In this document: piece by piece, positions 59,078 to 61,722 of the stretch
How the letters are laid out: each line of letters opens with the position of its first letter
Numbering within the stretch: position 1 is the first letter of the stretch
Assembly (NCBI GenBank): GCA_035716025.1
Contig: DASTKH010000037.1
Span: forward strand, 1-61,722
Reading direction: 5' to 3'
Origin: JADGHE01 sp035716025
Lineage (GTDB): Bacteria; Pseudomonadota; Alphaproteobacteria; Rhizobiales; Xanthobacteraceae
DNA length: 61,722 bases
Notes under the pieces: model-generated
The model's database searches: none
Told to the model about the DNA's origin: nothing
Seen by the model: only the letters and a program-made list of their open reading frames with translations
Translations under genes and position numbers: made by a program

Positions 59078-59929
59078 ATGCCCGTAAGGCCGTTCCACTT
59101 TTTTGCGACCGGCGCCGTGCTGGCGGCCGTGGGTTGCCTGTTGCCCGCCATGTCCACCAAGGCGGCCGATGTCTCCGAATGGGACCGCCAGCAGCATTCC
59201 GCCGTGCGCCTCATCAGCGGCCAGCCGGAACGCGGCCGCGAAGGAACCATCTGGCGCGCCGGCGTGGAGATCCGCCTCGAAGAGGGATGGAAGACCTACT
59301 GGCGCTATCCCGGAGATTCCGGAATTCCGCCGCGTTTCAACTTTTCCGGATCCACCAATGTCAGGGACATTCGGGTTCTGTGGCCGGCCCCGATGCGCTT
59401 TTCTGACGGGGCGGGAATATCGATCGGTTATGCCGACCGGGTGATCCTTCCCCTGCGCATCCGCCCCCGCGACCCCGGCAGTCCGGTCACTGTCCGGCTC
59501 AAATTGGACTATGCGGTCTGCGAAAAGCTTTGCGTTCCGGTGGATGCTTCGGTCGCGCTCGCCCTGTCCGAGACGAAGTCCCCTCACGAGGATTTGCTGC
59601 GCGCGAGCGAGGCCCGCGTGCCGCGCAAGGCGCTGATCGGGGACGATGGCCCGCTGGCCATCACCGCGGTCCGGCGCCAAAGCGGCGAAAAGTCGCGCAT
59701 CCTTGTGGATGTGCGAACCCCGGAAATCGCCGATCTGTTCGCGGAAGGCCCCAATGAGCGATGGAGCCTGCCGCTCCCTCAGGCCATCAGCGGCCCCGAA
59801 GGGGGCATCATGCGGTTTGCCTTCGCACTCGATGGGATGCCGCCTGATGCCAAAACGGCCGGCGCACAGGTGACGCTGACGGCCGTTTCCTCCTCGGACG
59901 CAGTGGAGGTCGCATTCTATCTCGACTAA
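59078..59929 (+). CDS. exported DsbD N-terminal-domain protein
   Basis: A 283-residue protein with a signal peptide (about 1-30, VLAAVGCLLPAMSTKAA) and one DsbD-N-like immunoglobulin-fold domain (PF11412). The conserved YAVCEKLCVPV motif carries two cysteines that in DsbD pass electrons to periplasmic partners. It lacks the membrane and thioredoxin domains of full DsbD, so it may serve as a separate periplasmic redox module. Start ATG at 59078. Confidence 0.82.
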   Translation: MPVRPFHFFATGAVLAAVGCLLPAMSTKAADVSEWDRQQHSAVRLISGQPERGREGTIWRAGVEIRLEEGWKTYWRYPGDSGIPPRFNFSGSTNVRDIRVLWPAPMRFSDGAGISIGYADRVILPLRIRPRDPGSPVTVRLKLDYAVCEKLCVPVDASVALALSETKSPHEDLLRASEARVPRKALIGDDGPLAITAVRRQSGEKSRILVDVRTPEIADLFAEGPNERWSLPLPQAISGPEGGIMRFAFALDGMPPDAKTAGAQVTLTAVSSSDAVEVAFYLD

Positions 59930-60018
59930 ATCCGAGGGATCGTTAGAGTCGCGCCCGATCGCCCTCTTGGTCCCCTTTTTCGAACCTCTCTCCACTGCAG
60001 TCAGACAGAGGATGTCCC

Positions 60019-60504
60019 ATGCCCATCAAGGTCGGTGACCGCATTCCCAATTCCCGATTTCGCGTTTCGACGCCCGAGGGGCCGGCGTGGAAAACCACGG
60101 ATGAGATCTTCAAGGGCAAGAAGGTCGTGCTGTTCGGGGTACCCGGCGCCTTCACCGGGACATGCCACAAGAGCCACCTGCCGGGATTCCTTCAGAACGC
60201 CGATGCCATCAAGTCCAAGGGGGTTGACACGATCGCCGTGACGGGAGTGAACGATCACTTCGTGATGGAGGCGTGGCGCGAAGCATCGAACGCGGGAGAC
60301 AAGATCGCCTTTCTCGCCGACGGAAATGGCGAATTCGCCAAGGCGATCGACATGACCTTCGACGGCTCGGCCAACGGTCTCGGCACGCGCTCGCGCCGGT
60401 ATGCCATGGTGGTCGAGGACGGCGTGGTCAGACATCTCAACGTCGAAGAGGCGCCCGGCAAGGTCGACGTCTCGAGCGCCGAGAACATCCTGAAAGTCCT
60501 TTGA
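60019..60504 (+). CDS. peroxiredoxin (Prx5 type)
   Basis: A 161-residue redoxin-type peroxiredoxin. The peroxidatic Cys49 is in GVPGAFTGTCHKSHLPGF; DTIAVTGVNDHFVMEAW and FDGSANGLGTRSRRYAMVVEDG follow. It reduces peroxides with thioredoxin or glutaredoxin. There is no fused glutaredoxin domain. Start ATG at 60019. Confidence 0.95.
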   Translation: MPIKVGDRIPNSRFRVSTPEGPAWKTTDEIFKGKKVVLFGVPGAFTGTCHKSHLPGFLQNADAIKSKGVDTIAVTGVNDHFVMEAWREASNAGDKIAFLADGNGEFAKAIDMTFDGSANGLGTRSRRYAMVVEDGVVRHLNVEEAPGKVDVSSAENILKVL

Positions 60505-60563
60505 GGCAGGTCCGCCCCACGACGCGGCGGTAAACACGCGCCGCGAAACGGGCAAGTTCGCTC

Positions 60564-61055
60564 TCAGCCCTGCTCTTTCACGGGCGTCGCAGCTTTTGCG
60601 CGCATGGCTGCAATCGCCGCGCGCGCAAGCGCGTCGGCGCGCTCGTTGAGGTCGTGCCCCGCGTGCCCGCGCACCCAGTGCCAGCGTATGTCGTGGCGCG
60701 AGACGGCGGCATCGAGCCGCTGCCAGAGATCGGCGTTCTTGACCGGCTTACGGTCGGCCGTCCGCCAGCCGTTGCGCTTCCAGCTCGCGATCCAGCCGGT
60801 GATGCCCTGGCGCAGATATTGGGAGTCCGTATGGAGATCGACCGAACAGCGCCGTTTGAGTGCTTCGAGTGCTGAAATGGCCGCGAGCAATTCCATGCGG
60901 TTGTTCGTCGTGTGGGGTTCGCTCCCGCTCAACTCCCGCTCATGGCCCGCCCAACGCAGCACCGCCCCCCAGCCTCCCGGGCCGGGATTTCCGGAACACG
61001 CGCCGTCCGTATAGATGCTGACGATCGGCTCGCCGGCCGCCGTATCGCGCGTCAC
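60564..61055 (-). CDS. rnhA: ribonuclease HI
   Basis: Cleaves RNA in RNA-DNA hybrids. The 163-residue protein has the four acidic residues of the family in IYTDGACSGNPGPGGWG, NRMELLA, DLHTDSQY and HDLNERADALA. The GTG at 61055 overlaps the thrB stop by four bases (GTGA). A thrB-rnhA order is common in Rhizobiales. Confidence 0.95.
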   Translation of the reverse strand: MTRDTAAGEPIVSIYTDGACSGNPGPGGWGAVLRWAGHERELSGSEPHTTNNRMELLAAISALEALKRRCSVDLHTDSQYLRQGITGWIASWKRNGWRTADRKPVKNADLWQRLDAAVSRHDIRWHWVRGHAGHDLNERADALARAAIAAMRAKAATPVKEQG

Positions 61056-61722
61056 GCCATCACTCCGTAGTCGCGCAGATCCTTGACGCGCTGGTGGAAG
61101 CGCAGCTTGCGGACATATTCGAGCGGGTCCTTCGGGCGCACGAGGGCCCCGGGAGGAACGTCAAGCCAGTCGACCAGCCGAGTCAGCAGGAAGCGCAGCG
61201 CCGCTCCCTGGCACAGTGTCGGAAGCGCGGCCTGCTCTGCGGCTTCGAGCGGCCGCAGGCGCCGATAGCCCTGCAGCAGCGCCCGCCCTTTCGTCACATT
61301 GAACGCGTGGTCCGGCTCGAAACACCAGGCATTGAGGCAGATTGCGACGTCATAGGCGAGCATATCATTGCAGGCAAAATAGAAATCGATCAGCCCCGAC
61401 AATTGATTGCCGAGAAAGAACACGTTGTCCGGAAACAGGTCCGCGTGAATGACCCCGGTCGGCAGGCCGGCCGGCCAATTCTCCTCCAAATGGTCGAGGG
61501 TCGAGCCGATGAACCGGCAGAGGTCCTGCTGCAGGGTATCCGCACGCGGCCGGGCCATCTCGTAAAGCGGCCGCCATCCCGAAATAGACAGCGCGTTCCG
61601 GCGCGTCATCGGGAAATCGGTGCCGGCGAGGTGAAGCCGCGCAAGCGCTTCCCCGAGCGCGGCACAGTGCCAGGCCGCGGGCCTGCGCACCCACATACCG
61701 TCCAGGAAGGTGACGAGCGCCG
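61052..61722 (-). CDS. thrB: homoserine kinase ThrB (APH-fold), 5' part outside window
   Basis: C-terminal 223 codons of an aminoglycoside-phosphotransferase-fold homoserine kinase. Seen: ALVTFLDG at the edge, LGEALARLHLAG, the catalytic VIHADLFPDNVFF (Asp/Asn) and LSGLIDFYFACNDMLAYDVAICLNAW (metal-binding Asp). It phosphorylates homoserine in threonine synthesis. The start lies beyond the right edge. Its stop overlaps the rnhA start. Confidence 0.92.
   Translation of the reverse strand, partial: ALVTFLDGMWVRRPAAWHCAALGEALARLHLAGTDFPMTRRNALSISGWRPLYEMARPRADTLQQDLCRFIGSTLDHLEENWPAGLPTGVIHADLFPDNVFFLGNQLSGLIDFYFACNDMLAYDVAICLNAWCFEPDHAFNVTKGRALLQGYRRLRPLEAAEQAALPTLCQGAALRFLLTRLVDWLDVPPGALVRPKDPLEYVRKLRFHQRVKDLRDYGVMA

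Overview
The window is about 61.7 kb of GC-rich, densely packed chromosome from an alphaproteobacterium, most likely a member of the Hyphomicrobiales (Rhizobiales). The evidence is the cell-cycle regulators CtrA, ChpT and SciP, a Caulobacter-type fliF-fliG-fliH-fliN-flbD operon, DUF1127, DUF1134 (EipA-like) and DUF3551 proteins, a long two-lobed dCTP deaminase, and the order rplY-pth-ychF and petA-petB-petC. Cytochromes b and c1 are separate genes, not the fused fbcH form known from Bradyrhizobium. I see no insertion sequence, prophage, CRISPR array or rRNA. There is one tRNA, tRNA-Gly(CCC).

Layout. 1-10.3 kb holds housekeeping genes: a midA-like methyltransferase cut by the left edge, lgt, a ubiK-like gene, rplY, pth, ychF, two tandem MaoC hydratases, an MFS transporter, a DUF1127 protein, a winged-helix/TPR regulator and a quinone oxidoreductase. 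10.7-16.5 kb has the cytochrome bc1 operon, a DUF429 protein, mtnP, apt and trmL. 16.6-27 kb is a cell-cycle and chemotaxis block: fliJ and fliI opposite ctrA, an Ada/dioxygenase fusion gene, then cheR-cheB-cheY-cheW-cheA and chpT, all on the minus strand. 27-31.2 kb has cysQ, a YHS-type protein, an EipA-like envelope protein, a coiled-coil membrane protein, a DUF2927 protein and a small DUF3551 protein. 31.3-39.2 kb is a flagellar block on the minus strand: fliK-flgD, sciP with its own terminator, then fliF-fliG-fliH-fliN-flbD.

39.5-62 kb is mixed metabolism: mnmA, a PmtA-like methyltransferase, a peptide-type ABC importer without an ATPase, argE, a pyrimidine nucleotidase, a HupE-like protein, dapD and dapE, a cyclase, a haloacid dehalogenase, tRNA-Gly, an SRAP protein, a cytosolic ModA-like protein, dcd, a three-gene OpgC/SGNH/SGNH envelope-modification operon, apaG, yqgE, a DsbD-N-domain protein, a peroxiredoxin, rnhA and thrB (cut by the right edge).

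How it fits together. Within about 20 kb lie CtrA, its phosphodonor ChpT, its inhibitor SciP, the sigma-54 activator FlbD and many of the flagellar genes that CtrA is known to govern in this class. The 368-bp region in front of ctrA carries nine GANTC (CcrM methylation) sites within 170 bp. CtrA-like boxes precede sciP and fliF. The least ordinary items outside that circuit are the OpgC operon, whose second SGNH protein has lost several catalytic blocks, the Ada-dioxygenase fusion, and the hybrid CheA encoded next to chpT.
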